From Adiantum capillus-veneris (lineage: Eukaryota > Streptophyta > Polypodiopsida > Polypodiales > Pteridaceae): a stretch of DNA of 64,000 nt. The notes under the pieces are model-generated. The model ran no database searches, was not told the origin of the DNA, and saw nothing but the letters and a program-made list of their open reading frames with translations. Shown piece after piece: positions 11,359-22,158 of the stretch (position 1 is the first letter of the stretch; every line of letters begins with the position of its first letter). The position numbers and the translations under genes were made by a program. The stretch covers positions 37,110,969 through 37,174,968 of the forward strand of contig CM043942.1 in NCBI GenBank assembly GCA_014529385.2. Reading direction: 5' to 3'.

Positions 11359-12126
11359 CGGGACTAATTTCAAAAAAAATTGGAAAATTGAAAAACGAAA
11401 TGGACAACAAAGAGATTCAATCTGTTCCCATGAACAAAGTCGGAGAATATTACGAAGGGGAAGAAGGAAACACCACCCTTCCAGTGAAATATAATGACAT
11501 TGAAACCATGGCAATATTGGATAGTGGAGCAAGCATAGCCATAGCCACGAAAGCAGTATGGGAATCCTGGGAACAACTAGCCATTAGACAAATTCGAATG
11601 AAATTGCAATTGGCTGACGGACATTGAGAGACCATTAGGGCTACTTGAAAAGGTGATAGTCTATTCCTGTGGAATTGAATATCAAATTTTGCCATAGTAG
11701 ACTTTGGGAAAAAAACTCAATTATGAAATCATATTGGGAAGCCCTTTCATGCGGCAGGTACAGCTTATCCAAGATCGGGGAAACAATTATCTGTACTTGA
11801 AGCAAGTGGGATCTATAACAAGAGTAAATCTAAAAGATCACACTTATAGAGATGTCTTGAGAACACCCATACAAGATTTTGATTCAGTCTCTTCGGCTGA
11901 AACTAAGCTTCCATCCTGGTTAAACAAAGACACTCCTATTTGGATGTGTGGAGCTTCAAAAAATGGGAGTTTAAAACGAAAAGAATGTATCCTAGAAAGG
12001 GACTACACATACGAAGCCTATGTACCTAAACCCTTTCCAAAGCATTTGTTTGATCCATTCGAGTGGACTCAAATTTTAGCGACCATGGATGTATATGTGA
12101 ATACGTCTATGCCTACTCAATTTTGA
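11349..12126 (+). pseudogene. Element A aspartic protease
   Basis: The active-site motif M-A-I-L-D-S-G-A-S-I is at about 11507-11536, a standard D-S-G site unlike the D-G-G of B, C and G. The frame breaks at 11625-11627. The C-terminal part follows in 11704-12126, with Y-E-I-I-L-G-S-P-F-M, the I-L-G-x-P motif of the second half of the fold. Confidence 0.72.
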
Positions 12127-12899
12127 AATGAGGATGGCTACGACATAATTTTCATCCAAATGATTTCAATCCTCAACATTGAAGACAAAGAAGAGGAACC
12201 CAAGGACTTGATGAAAGCTCAACAAGTCTTTTTAGACCTCTACTACGATGCAACTGATGAGTTAGATGAACACTTAGCTACCTCAGAAGGTTCGGGTTCA
12301 GAAAAAGAACATATGAGAGCTAAGCTACTCTTGAAAGGAGGGGAGGAAAAGTTTTTTGACTTTCCCAACCAAAAATCAAGAAGACAAAAATGGTATAGAC
12401 AAAAAAGAGACACCAGAAATGTGAAAACACGACCTATGCCATCAATCTCTAGTAGAACATAATTCTTGATGCAGATAGATGCAAATGATTGTGTCAAGGA
12501 CAAAATCATTGGAAGATATCCTTCAAACAAACATTTAGAACTATCTAAAACATCGAAAAAAACAAGGAAGGATACTCAAGGAAACCCATAGGATAAAAAA
12601 CCACTCATGACCCGAGTCGAGCGGAAAAAGAAATATCAAGAGTTGAAAAAAGCTCTAAAGGAGATATATACGACCGAAATGGAAACCGCAAAAGAGGATA
12701 GTAAGGATGTAATGAGTGTTCAATCCCATTACAAACAGTATACTCTCCAAGATCGAAAAATCATAGTTGAACAACCTGTTAGGGAACTATGGAAACAGTG
12801 CTAGTCCTACAAAGGGCCTGAAAAAAAGATAGACCTGGTTGAACCAGGAGAAGAGCGTAGACATGCTTACATTGTGAATGACCTAACAGAAGAAGAATA
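12127..12899 (+). pseudogene. Element A protease-RT spacer
   Basis: Two open pieces (12160-12462 and 12607-12804) give a highly charged, Glu/Lys/Asp-rich spacer without a recognisable catalytic motif. Position between protease and RT is the only basis for assigning it to pol. Stops around 12463, 12590 and 12804 show decay. Confidence 0.45.
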
Positions 12900-13602
12900 A
12901 GAACTTTTGCTAAGCTTGCTAAAAGAATACTGAGATATCTTCACTTGGTCTTACAAGGATCTCAAGGGTGTTGATCCAGAAATCTGTCAACATACCATAC
13001 CCATGAGAGATGATGCGAAACCAAGTGGACAAAAGCCATACACGTATAATGACACAATTGCCAGGAAGATAGAAGAAAAGATTGAAAAACTAAAGGAAGC
13101 CGAATTCATTTACGGATTTGAACACACAGATTGGGTGTCTCCAATTGTGGTAGTACCCAAGAAGAATGGACAATTACGAGTGTGTGTTAATCTCAAAAAA
13201 GTGAATGCAGCTACCATTAGAGACAACTTTCCTCTTCCAATCACTGAGCATGTTTTAGAACGAGTTGCAAGAAAAGAGGCTTACAGCTTCTTAGATGGCT
13301 TTTCGGCATACAATCAACTTTTGGTTAATCCAAAAGATCAACACAAAACTACTTTTGCAACAGAATGGGATATTTTTGCCTATCGAGTTATGCCATTTGG
13401 GTTAACTAATGCTCCAAGCACATTTCAAAGGTTAATGAGCCATGCTTTTAAAGAATATCTTAGGAAATTCTTAGAAGTATATATGGATGATCTATGCGTA
13501 CATTCATCAATCCAGGCTGATCATTTTGAACACCTCAAAAGGGTATTTAAAAAATGTAGACTTTATAGGATTTGCTTAAATCCTGAAAATGCACATTCAT
13601 AA
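12900..13602 (+). pseudogene. Element A reverse transcriptase
   Basis: Frame 13003-13602 has D-W-V-S-P-I-V, P-K-K-N-G-Q-L-R-V-C-V-N, S-F-L-D-G-F-S-A-Y-N-Q, M-P-F-G-L-T-N-A-P-S-T-F-Q and Y-M-D-D, which is the polymerase core of a Ty3/gypsy RT. The preceding 100 bases hold the linker I-F-T-W-S-Y with two stops. The frame ends at 13600-13602 and continues in another frame, so the copy is dead although its Asp residues are intact. Confidence 0.82.
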
Positions 13603-14337
13603 GTAGACAAGGAAAAATTCTTGGACACATAGTGTCAAAAAATGGCATAGCTACTGATATTGAAAAAATTCATGTCATTGCTGAATTGCATAGACCAACA
13701 ACAATCAAGGGGGTACAAGCCTTCATGGGGCATTGTGGATATTACCGACGGTTCATCTACATGTACGCTATAATTGCAAAACCCATGTATAGCTTGATTA
13801 CACACTTTGAGTGGACCGAGGCATGTGAAGAATCCTTCATGAAGCTTAAGCAAGCTCTCACCTCAGCTCCAATATTGAAAGCACCAGATTGGAATAAGAT
13901 ATTCCATGTACATATAGATGCTTCCAATTTTGCTATCTGTTGTATACTAGCTCAACCAAGAGACGGGAAACTTTCCTATTTCTTATGCTAGCCGATAGTT
14001 GAACATGGCGGAAAATAATTACACCACCATCGAAAGGGAAGGATTAGAAATGATCTATGCCATTAAAAAATATAGACATTACCTATTAGCCAGCAAGTTT
14101 TTGTTCTTTGTAGACCACCAAGATTTGTTATGCTTGGTCAACCAGCCATGCAACACAGGAAGAATAGTGAGATGTTTCATCATTCTTCCAGAATTTGATT
14201 TCACTGTGGTTGTAAAAAAGGGCACTACACATCAACCAGCAGATCATTTGTCAAGGATTGTTTCAGGAGAATCACCTAAAGGGGTAGACGATGATCTACC
14301 GGATGCCTATTTGTTCTCCATGGAAATGATACCTTGA
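13603..14337 (+). pseudogene. Element A RT connection and RNase H
   Basis: Frame 13632-13991 has G-H-I-V-S-K-N-G-I and F-M-G-H-C-G-Y-Y-R-R-F-I, the usual RT thumb/connection, then H-V-H-I-D-A-S-N-F with the first RNase H Asp. A frame break follows near 13990. Frame 13999-14337 carries T-I-E-R-E-G-L-E-M-I-Y, V-D-H-Q-D-L and Q-P-A-D-H-L-S-R-I. The D-E-D pattern is kept, and no second RNase H is seen in A. Confidence 0.78.
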
Positions 14338-15050
14338 TGGTCAGAAACCATGGTTTCATTGATGAAAATAGATCAAGTGGATTCACAAATACCACTTCCT
14401 ATTACGATTGGATGAATCGAGCAATTGGCTATGTATCAATTACTAGCTGGTAGGCTATACAAAAGATATTGAGATGGAATATTGCTCTTATGCATTAATC
14501 CTAAAGAAAAAAAACAGTACCTAAGTCAAGTACATGTTACCATAGTAGAACTTCACTTTGCGGAAGACCAAACTATGCAACGAATCTTGAGACTTGGAGT
14601 ATTTTGGGCGACTATGAGGAGTGATATTCGATCTTTTGTAAAGGATTGTCCTCAACATAAAAAACAACACCCATACCTCATGTAACATTGTTTCAAATGT
14701 CACATGTTCCTAAGTGGAGTAACTGTCTGTTTACTTACTTATCAAGACAAACATTTTCTGAGGATATGAGTAAATGCCATCAAAGAGCAATTGAAACTGA
14801 AGCAAGAGAGTATGCTCTTATTGGGAACCAATTGTATCAGAGAGGTAAAGATCAACATTTGTGTCTTTGTGCAAATGAAGAAGAGTATATTCCGATTATA
14901 GAACAAGCACATGCTGGATTAGCTGGAGGTCACTTTTCTAGTGAGACCACCGCAAGAGCAATCTTGATGGCAGGCATATGGTGGCCAACACTTTCTGCAG
15001 ATGCTAAAGAATATGTTTGAAGGTGTAATGCTTGTTAACGAGCAAAAATT
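14338..15050 (+). pseudogene. Element A integrase zinc-binding region, two H2C2-like modules
   Basis: Two consecutive segments each look like an integrase zinc module. The first (14430-14685) reads L-Y-K-R-Y, V-H...H-F-A-E-D-Q-T, then R-I-L-R-L-G-V-F-W-A-T-M and D-C-P-Q-H. The second (about 14800-15045) reads Q-L-Y-Q-R-G-K-D, A-H-A-G-L-A-G-G-H-F, G-I-W-W-P-T-L and R-C-N-A-C. One module per integrase is normal. The catalytic core that should follow is missing: the sequence departs from coding at about 15051. Confidence 0.65.
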
Positions 15051-16205
15051 CCAACACTTTGTCATGAGTTTTTTGGAGCAAGGGATTGCGCATATGTACA
15101 TACACATGCATGGTGCATAGAATAAAGGATTGCCCATTTTCTAGAGCCAAGTGGTTATGTGGGGCCAACACACATGTGTACAGGTAGGACAGCATGTACA
15201 TAGTGCATCAATTTTCACTATTACCAGTACTAGTGTGTTTTTCCTATAATAATGAGGAGTTAGTAGCGCGTAAAACTTCTCAAGGAATCTATCCACGGGC
15301 CGACGACATGAGGTAAGCAGGTGCGTCAGATGGCATCTAGTGGCGTCAGGACGGCGAATGGGGTCAATACTTGCACGTGGAGAAGTACGGACACAACGTG
15401 GATGTTTTCTTGTGATAATTATGCAGAAAGGTTATCATGAGGACCATATTTTGGGGCCACTTCACGTGGTTGCGAGATGCATTATTTGGAAAAACTGAGT
15501 GTCAGGTGTGCGGCTGATGCAAAAAAGGTGACAACTATGCACTGCGAGGTCAGTTTTTGGCCTGTTCGAGGTCTGTTTGAGGTCATCTAAAAGGCCACGT
15601 GTGCCCAACTAATAAAGCTAAGTGTGGGAACTGAAAAAAGAGAGAGAAGACCAGAAAAAACGTGGAGAAGAGAGGAGGAACAGCCGCAACTGTGTTTTTG
15701 CTCATTTTGGAGCCAGTTTTGGCCGTAAACTGCTCATCCGAGGTCGGATTTGAGCACTTTGACATTGTAGACTGGGGTTTTGGGCCGTTCCGGACGCGAT
15801 GGAGCTGTCCATTTTGTCAAATTCCTCACTCTTTTTCTACTATTTTTACTGTGTAATCTTCTCCGGTGAGTGAAGCCTCTACTTAACTTGTGGTTGTATC
15901 TGGTGTATTTCTTCAATACTGTGTAAACTATTTGCCCCATTGGTATTGGCCCAAGCTCATTTGTATCTAAACATAAAAAAATCTCCTCTTTTGAGCTGAG
16001 TTTTTTGGGTGTGTGCGTGTGTGTGTATCTCTGTGTTGAGTGGGCAAGTGGGAAGTCTCTCTCCTCTCACTCCATTGGTGTATTCCCTGTCTCGGCCAGG
16101 TGGATTGTGTAAGCCGAGTGGTGCCCCATAGTGTGTGTGTGTGTGTGTGCGTGTATCATTTCAAGAGTGTGTGTCATGTCGTTATAGAGGCGTTCTGTGT
16201 GTTTC
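15051..16205. other. Non-coding insert replacing the integrase core of A
   Basis: About 1.15 kb without coding signal between the integrase zinc module and the integrase C-terminus of A. It contains TG-repeats (16011-16025 and 16131-16152) and TGGTGCCCCATAGTG at 16119. The latter resembles the PBS of B, C and G and could mark the end of an LTR just left of it. That suggests an LTR plus leader remnant of a related element whose body was deleted together with A's catalytic core. I found no convincing target duplication. Confidence 0.35.
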
Positions 16206-16534
16206 AACCCTTTAACCTTGTTTATAGTCTTGATGCCATACTGCCAATAGAATTTCTATTGCCGACATTAAGGGTAGCACAGAATCTTGAGTGGACTGGA
16301 CATGAATTGTCAAAAATACTTGAAGATTTGGAAAAGCTAGATGAGCAAAGGCTAACTGCTGTAACTCACATCTATGCACAAAAGCGGAAACAAAAACAAT
16401 TTTTTGATTCCCACTTAATCACAAAAATCTTCAAGAAAGGGGACTTAGTTTTAGTCTATTCCCTTAAGCAACACATTTCCAAGTTTAATAAAAAGGAAAA
16501 CGGACCGTTTATCATTGAAGATGTTGTTGGATAA
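16206..16534 (+). pseudogene. Element A-type integrase C-terminal region
   Basis: The frame within 16040-16534 gives F-N-L-V-Y-S-L-D-A-I-L-P-I-E-F, the region after the DDE core (usual T-P-F-x-L-V-Y-G). A helical segment and K-K-G-D-L-V-L-V-Y...G-P-F-I-I-E follow, the start of the DNA-binding tail. It stops abruptly at 16532 where hAT-like sequence begins. It could be the end of A or of another relative. Confidence 0.65.
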
Positions 16535-16544
16535 GCAAAGCCAG

Positions 16545-17190
16545 CTCAAGAAAACATTTCTTATCGTGTGATAAGAAGGAGCTGAAAATCCTAGACCAAA
16601 CTCACCGATTTTCTTCCAGGCAGCCTTCGAATGATTGCTGTCTACCATGACCAAAGCACTTCCAGTAAAGAATATTGCTTTGGCGAGTGTTGTTTGTGCT
16701 TCTTCTAGAGACTGCAGTCGAAAGCTTTGATGTAATGATTTTTGACGTATTTGACAAAGTCCACCTTCATTGTGACGTTTAAAAGGAATACTCCCTGGTA
16801 TTTCCTCTCCTTGCGCAGGTTGCTCTCTAAGGTTAGTTGACGTCACTACAGGATCTGCGGAGTTAATATTTGGCTCTGGAAACTCTTGATTCGAAGCCAC
16901 AGAGCTATATATCTGTCATTCTTGCCACCCTTTTTGGCGAGCTCTTCTCTCAAACGCTTTGCAACTACAGGTGCTTGAGAATGTTCACATTTTCTACAAT
17001 TGTTTTTAGCGCTACCCAGAAAATGATCCCTAATACGTGGCGCACTGCCAGGTTTTGTTGTGTGAAAAAATTTACATTGCCACTCTATATATCGGCCGCA
17101 TATGTTGTGAGCATAATTCCACTCTTTGGCAGGAGCTTTTTTATTCTTTGGCTTCTTTGTACCACTTGTGCCCACATTTTGCTCCATTGC
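16545..17190 (-). pseudogene. hAT-type transposase N-terminal fragment (BED finger and DUF659-like)
   Basis: The minus-strand ORF 16846-17187 starts MEQNVGTSGTKK and holds W-N-Y-A...W-Q-C-K-F-F...R-I-R-D-H-F-L-G...C-R-K-C, a BED-type zinc finger with one normal Cys replaced. The overlapping frame 16451-16900 continues with A-K-A-I-F-F-T-G-S-A and F-S-A-P-S-Y-H-T-I-R. This matches the start of the DUF659-type region of plant hAT transposases or domesticated relatives. The DDE/hATC part is absent. Similarity is judged by eye, and no terminal inverted repeats were found. Confidence 0.6.
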
Positions 17191-18305
17191 TTTTAAATTA
17201 AAACTGAAGAGAAAAGAACAAGATGTTACAAACTGAAAACAAATTTTTTATTTTCAATATTTATTATGGATTTAAAAACCATTCAATATGAAAGTAACCA
17301 TGATGCACAATATGAGATTTTCAATGCACGCTAGTCAATCCACATATCGATCACCTATATTGTGAGCAACCATACACATTGCAATGTAATCTATACATGG
17401 CGTAACCATTACAATGCTATGAATCTCTCTATGCATTTATTATTATACTGATTATTTATATGTCCACTTTGATTTGCAAACAATAAGACACATCTAATTT
17501 CATTTGCTACAAAAACAAACGAAAGCAATAAAATAGATAATTGGTCATTTCATGCACTAATAATCTATTGTAATAAATAATGCAATCTCTGTATAAACCA
17601 ATGCATGAACTAACGCAAATAAATCTTCAATATAATCACCCAATTAGGGACTACTTGTACCCAGTGAAGGATTGTAGCCCACCCATGCAACCAATTCAAT
17701 ATATAAAAACAATTTTAACTCAATCAAGGATTATAGCTCTTATATTGTAAATCAACTCAAATATAAGATTTCAAGGATCTTTATATGCCCGGTACACTAG
17801 TAGAGGACATCCGACCCTTGACTATCGACTAGAGATTTACATATGCTCATCTTCCAAAACCAATTGCAGCCCTCATTTGGACCAATGGCTTCTTCGCAAT
17901 GAGCATGATTCCCCAAGTTTTCAGTTGTTTTGGTTTTGTACCTTTATGTCGGTAAACGAATTAAAAATTTTTAGAAGTGGTTACCGAATTAAGAATCACG
18001 TCCGACCCAAAAAAGGACCTGTGACTCTGTAACCTTAGGTCAAATCACAAGGAGATGACAATACCCGGCACTCGGATACACTCCCCAAGGATTTTCCTAG
18101 CTAAAAGACCGAGGTTAGCACACTATTTACTATATATAATTAAGCCCATCGGGATTTTTGGTTTTCCCAGCGGGCCCGCCGGGGTACAGCAGTACCCGGA
18201 CGAGCCCGCCGAGAAAACGTAGATGCCCGACAGGGCCCGGAGGGAAATTGTGGCAGCCCAGAGGGCTAACCGGCTCTATAGGTTTTTGCAGGTCATCATT
18301 AGAGT

Positions 18306-18324
18306 CACGTTAACAATTAACGTG
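18306..18324. repeat. Short perfect inverted repeat
   Basis: CACGTTAA, a three-base loop (CAA), then TTAACGTG. Confidence 0.8.
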
Positions 18325-18361
18325 ATCATGTGATTTTTTTGTGTAAATACTAGAGTTATTT

Positions 18362-18387
18362 ACGTAATCACCCGATCGTGATTACGT
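18362..18387. repeat. Ten-base inverted repeat
   Basis: ACGTAATCAC, a six-base spacer CCGATC, then GTGATTACGT. Confidence 0.8.
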
Positions 18388-18794
18388 TAATGAAATCCCT
18401 GATTTGGATGCTTGCTTTTTGATGATTGATAATTGCTGTGAGTAGTCCAAAGGGGTTGGCAGAGCTTAAGGGTTACAACTGAAAAAATCACAATTCTGTC
18501 ATTGGGGACATCCTACGCGTAGTATGTCTCTAGAGGTAAAACTGTGAAGATTTTGAAAATTTTGAGGTCACCAGTGTGTTCAGTGGGTATGTTTTACCCC
18601 AAGAACATGTTGAGTTGAGTGTTTTTCCATATTTTGGTTGACCAAAAGTCAAAAGGCGAAGCTAGAAAGCGAGAAAAAATCATAAAGTGCTTGTTTTGAG
18701 TGATTTCTATGCTTTTTAGTGTTGATTGTGATTGATATCAAGTGTAGAGACCATAAAGAAGCATAAAAAATACTCCAATCAGGAAAATTATGCA

Positions 18795-18822
18795 AGAGAC
18801 ATCCTACGCGTAGGATGTCTCT
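18795..18822. repeat. Perfect 28-bp palindrome
   Basis: AGAGACATCCTACG followed directly by its reverse complement, with the MluI-like core ACGCGT at the centre. It is the longest loop-free palindrome of the array. Confidence 0.9.
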
Positions 18823-20096
18823 AGGGGCATTTTTGGGCAATGTTTTGCAAAACTGATATCACCAGAGTGTTTCCAGGATTTAGGGGATTAAGTGGGACAA
18901 AAATTGGATCATTTGGAGCAGATAGACATCCTACACGTAGTATGTCTCAAGGTTAGATTTGGGGGCCCATACCAATTTTTGACCAAACCAAAGTGTTGCT
19001 TAACATAAAAGAAGTCTTCACACCAAGTTTGGACAAAATTGGAAATCATTTGAATGGGTAAACAGCTTGAGGAAACCCTAGAATCTGAAGCAAAATCTTG
19101 AGTGTTTGACTAGCTCAAAGTTGTCAAAATCACCAAATTTGGACATATTGGGAATCAACACACCAAGGAGAACCTCTGGACCAGATCTTACTTCATTCTG
19201 AGAAAAAGAATATTTGGGAGTAGTATGTCTCCAGGGGGTTTTTGGGCAGGACTTTGGGAATTATGAGACCACCAGTGTGTTCAGGGGGTAGGTTTTACCC
19301 TAAGTACGTGTTGAGTTGAGTGTTTTCCCATGTTTTTGATGTCCAAAAGTCAAAAGGCGAAGTCAGAAAGAGAAAAACTCATAAATTGCTTGTTTTGGAT
19401 GATTTTGACATCCAATTGAATTTCTGAGCATATCACTGTGTTGCTAGACTTGAGGAGAATCTTTGAACCAAATCTTGCTTCATTCTAAGAAAAAACAAAT
19501 TTGGGTGTAGTATGTCTCCAGAGGGTTTTTGGGCAGGAATTTGGGAATTATGAGACCACCAGTGTGTTCAGAGGGTAGGTTTTACCCTAAGTGCGTGTTG
19601 AGTTGAGTGTTTTCCCATGTTTTGGATTCCAACAGTCAAAAGGTGAAGTCAGAAAGCGAAAAAGTCATAAATTGCTCGTTTTGGATGATTTTGACATCCA
19701 ATTGAATTTCTGAGCATATCACTGTGTTGCTAGACTTGAGGAGAATCTTTGAATTAAATCTTACTTCATTCTGAGAAAAAATAAATAAAAAAATGGGCGT
19801 AGTATGTCTCTAGGGGATTTTTGGGCAGGAATTTGGGAATTCTGAGACCACCAGTGTGTTCAGAGGGTAGGTTTTACTCTAAGTTCGTGTTGAGTTGAGT
19901 GTTTTCCCATGTTTTTTATGTCCAAAAGTCAAAAGGAGAAATCAGAAAGCGAAAAATTCATAAATTGCTTGTTTGGAGTGATTTTGACATTCAAATGAAA
20001 TTCTGAGCATACCAAGGTGTTGCTAGACTCAAGGGGAACCTTTGAACCAGATCTTGCAGGAAGCATCAGGAGCACTTCAATCTGAAAAAATAAGCA

Positions 20097-20124
20097 GTAG
20101 ACATCCTACCCGTAGGATGTCTAC
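20097..20124. repeat. Palindrome with 13-base arms
   Basis: GTAGACATCCTAC, a two-base spacer CC, then GTAGGATGTCTAC. The outer arm bases differ from the copy at 18795 on both sides in a compensating way. Confidence 0.9.
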
Positions 20125-20827
20125 AGGGTGATCTAGGCATAATTTTACAATTCTGAGGTCACCAGAGTGTTTAGTATGTAGGTTTTACCCTATTTACACT
20201 CTCAAACTAGGAATTTGACCTTATTTTGACAAGATTAAAGGCAAAAGACGAGAATTGCCAGACATCCTACCCAAATTGTGTACAAGGGGTGATTTTGAGA
20301 CCAAACCATAAGTTGAAATCATATGTATGTTCTAAATGTTGTATTGAGTGTATGTGACAAGTTTCATCTCAGTTGGATGAGTAAAATTGAAGATTAAGCG
20401 GACTTTAGTGTTTTTTACCAGATAAAGGCAAGAATAGCCAACTTTGGGAGCTTTTGGCATCCAAACTCAAGTCTGAGCATACCATTGGGTTGCTGGACAC
20501 AGGGAGAGTCTTAGTTTCAAATTTGGGCCAATTCTGAGCAAATGGACATCCTACCCGCAGGATGTCTCTTGCATGATTTTGAGGCCAAAACCCTACTATG
20601 ACCTTAGCATAGTGTTGTATAGCCTTATATAAGCCTGCTAGTCAAGTTTGATCCAATTTGGAGCTGATTTGACTTGAAAATTTACCAGATCGAACATCTA
20701 GCATCTGAAAGAGATTCTTGAGCAGTTGACCAGCCTAGAGGTGTCGGAAACAAAAAGAGAGGATACCTATGGGTTCAACACACCAAGGGAAGTCTCTAGA
20801 CCAAATTTTATTCAATTCTGAGCAAAA

Positions 20828-20855
20828 AGACATCCTACCTGTAGGTAGGATGTCT
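20828..20855. repeat. Palindrome with 13-base arms
   Basis: AGACATCCTACCT, spacer GT, then AGGTAGGATGTCT. The arms are extended inward by matching bases relative to the other copies. Confidence 0.9.
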
Positions 20856-20860
20856 CCAGG

Positions 20861-22158
20861 CTAGTTTTAGGGTCCAACTATAATTTTGACCATGCACGGG
20901 TGTTCACAGTGTTACAGAGATCCCAAATCTTCTTTTAAAATTGAATTTGGACTCATTTTGACCATTCTAAATTGCATTTCACTATTTTGGCCATAACTTT
21001 CACAAACGGTATTGGATTGGAAAAGTTTTTATATCAAAACATAGCCTGAGAGCGACACTACAGATCTTAGAGCAAAACTTGATCTAAATGTATGACTTTG
21101 GTAACCATTTAGGTCAACTTTGAAAAAAACATCGTTTAAGGCCTCAAAATGCATCCGGAAGTCAGGAGTGTCTAAGATCGATAGTTCGAAAGAATTGTGA
21201 GAAAACGGTCACGATTTTGAACATAGTTTTGACTTTTCCCTAGGAGAGGGACTAGTGAGCCATAAGCGAGATCATCAGCTAGAGTCAACCCAGGCTGTGG
21301 AACAGACCGCTCAAATTGACCTAGAGCGGACACGAGTGCATGTGAGATTTTCATCATCGAAAAGCTAAAATTTGAAACCAGATTTGGTCTCTAGGCCTTC
21401 TAATTGACCATTAAAGAGTGCTAAGTTAGCAGATTGAAAAATATTTTGGGAAAACCATTGGTCACCCGCGGGAAGGTGTAAAAGTTAACTATGGCCTAGT
21501 GTAAAATTTGAGCATCCATACAAAAATCTGGTAGCAGTAAGACCATACACAAGGACTCCTGATTTTGCAACAACAATCGCAAGTTTTGGAGAACTTTATC
21601 ACAAGATTTTTGCTAGCAAATCACTGCAACTTGTGCATAATTCTCTTGCGCTAGCTTAAGTTTAGTTCAACTAAAAGCAAACTTGAAAGTCACTTCCAAG
21701 CCCACGGAACAAGTGTGGCCATCAAAGGCACATCAAGAATTTTTGCATTCATTGTGAAAAAAATTGCCAGCTAAATAGAATTTTGCAGATTGTGTGCTAA
21801 AGTGAACACAGGTTAGCTCGACTCAAGAATCGCTACGAAGGGAGCAGTCGTTGCAGTATAGTGGTAAGTTTCATAACTTATCACAGTGCTTCCAATAGAT
21901 CGAGGCATGCTAAAAAGCTCTAGGCAAAGCAAGCAGCTAGACAACTTAGTATCAGCCTTGGCAAGCAAGGGAGCTAAGAAGTTCAAGTAGTGCAAGCAAA
22001 GCCCAATTCAGAAAACTCAGAGATTAAGGCATCCACAAAAGCTGAAGGACCTCAAGCGAAAAAGACCGACACAGGGTGCTAATAATTTTTATTAGCATTG
22101 AGGCAAGCAATTAGAGCGATCACTGAACAGGTACAACAAGGGAGTCAAGACGAAAGCA
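20861..22158. other. Non-coding leader before the element K ORF
   Basis: About 1.3 kb with no convincing ORF or repeat. The last 600 bases are A-rich with many AAG/CAAGC words and run into the ATG at 22159. Best read as the 5' untranslated leader of element K. Confidence 0.35.

Larger units (their letters stand above)
1..16535 (+). mobile_element. Element A: old Ty3/gypsy retrotransposon, interrupted by element B
   Basis: Domains run gag, two zinc knuckles, protease, RT, RNase H, integrase zinc modules and integrase C-terminus, the Ty3/gypsy order. The left part (1-1039) is separated from the right part (9587 onward) by complete element B. Removing B and one copy of the 4-base duplication ACGG rejoins the gag reading region. 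No LTR of A is inside the window: the 5' end lies to the left, and the 3' end is lost near the hAT fragment at about 16540. Many stops and frameshifts show it is inactive. Confidence 0.8.
17191..18480. other. Non-coding leader, AT-rich then GC-rich, left part of element K
   Basis: 17191-17800 is AT-rich without ORFs. 18140-18280 is markedly GC-rich with repeated GGGCCCG/CCCGCCG words. Two perfect hairpins follow (18306-18324 and 18362-18387). No coding signal was found. Its position before the palindrome array and the pre-gag ORF suggests LTR or 5' leader of element K, but I could not define LTR ends. Confidence 0.35.
18481..20860. repeat. Diverged tandem array (about 290-bp units) with recurring palindrome
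   Basis: The word GACATCCTAC/GTAGGATGTC recurs at 18507, 18795, 18925, 19220 (right half), 19506 (right half), 19799 (right half), 20097, 20261 (left half), 20545 and 20828. Several intervals are 283-293 bases. Unit text between 19150 and 20050 repeats clearly: a CTTCATTCTGAGAAAAA stretch, GTAGTATGTCTC, a TTTTTGGGCAGGA stretch, GACCACCAGTGTGTTCAG, GTTGAGTTGAGTGTTTT, then AAAAGTCAAAAGG. Three copies are perfect inverted repeats of 26-28 bases in total. Confidence 0.8.

Noticed and set aside
16870-17196. 108-codon plus-strand ORF
   Set aside because: It is the opposite strand of the hAT BED-finger frame, which has recognisable motifs.
18481-20860. CRISPR-like array
   Set aside because: The spacing is about 290 bp, units between palindromes are themselves homologous, and the sequence is plant nuclear DNA.
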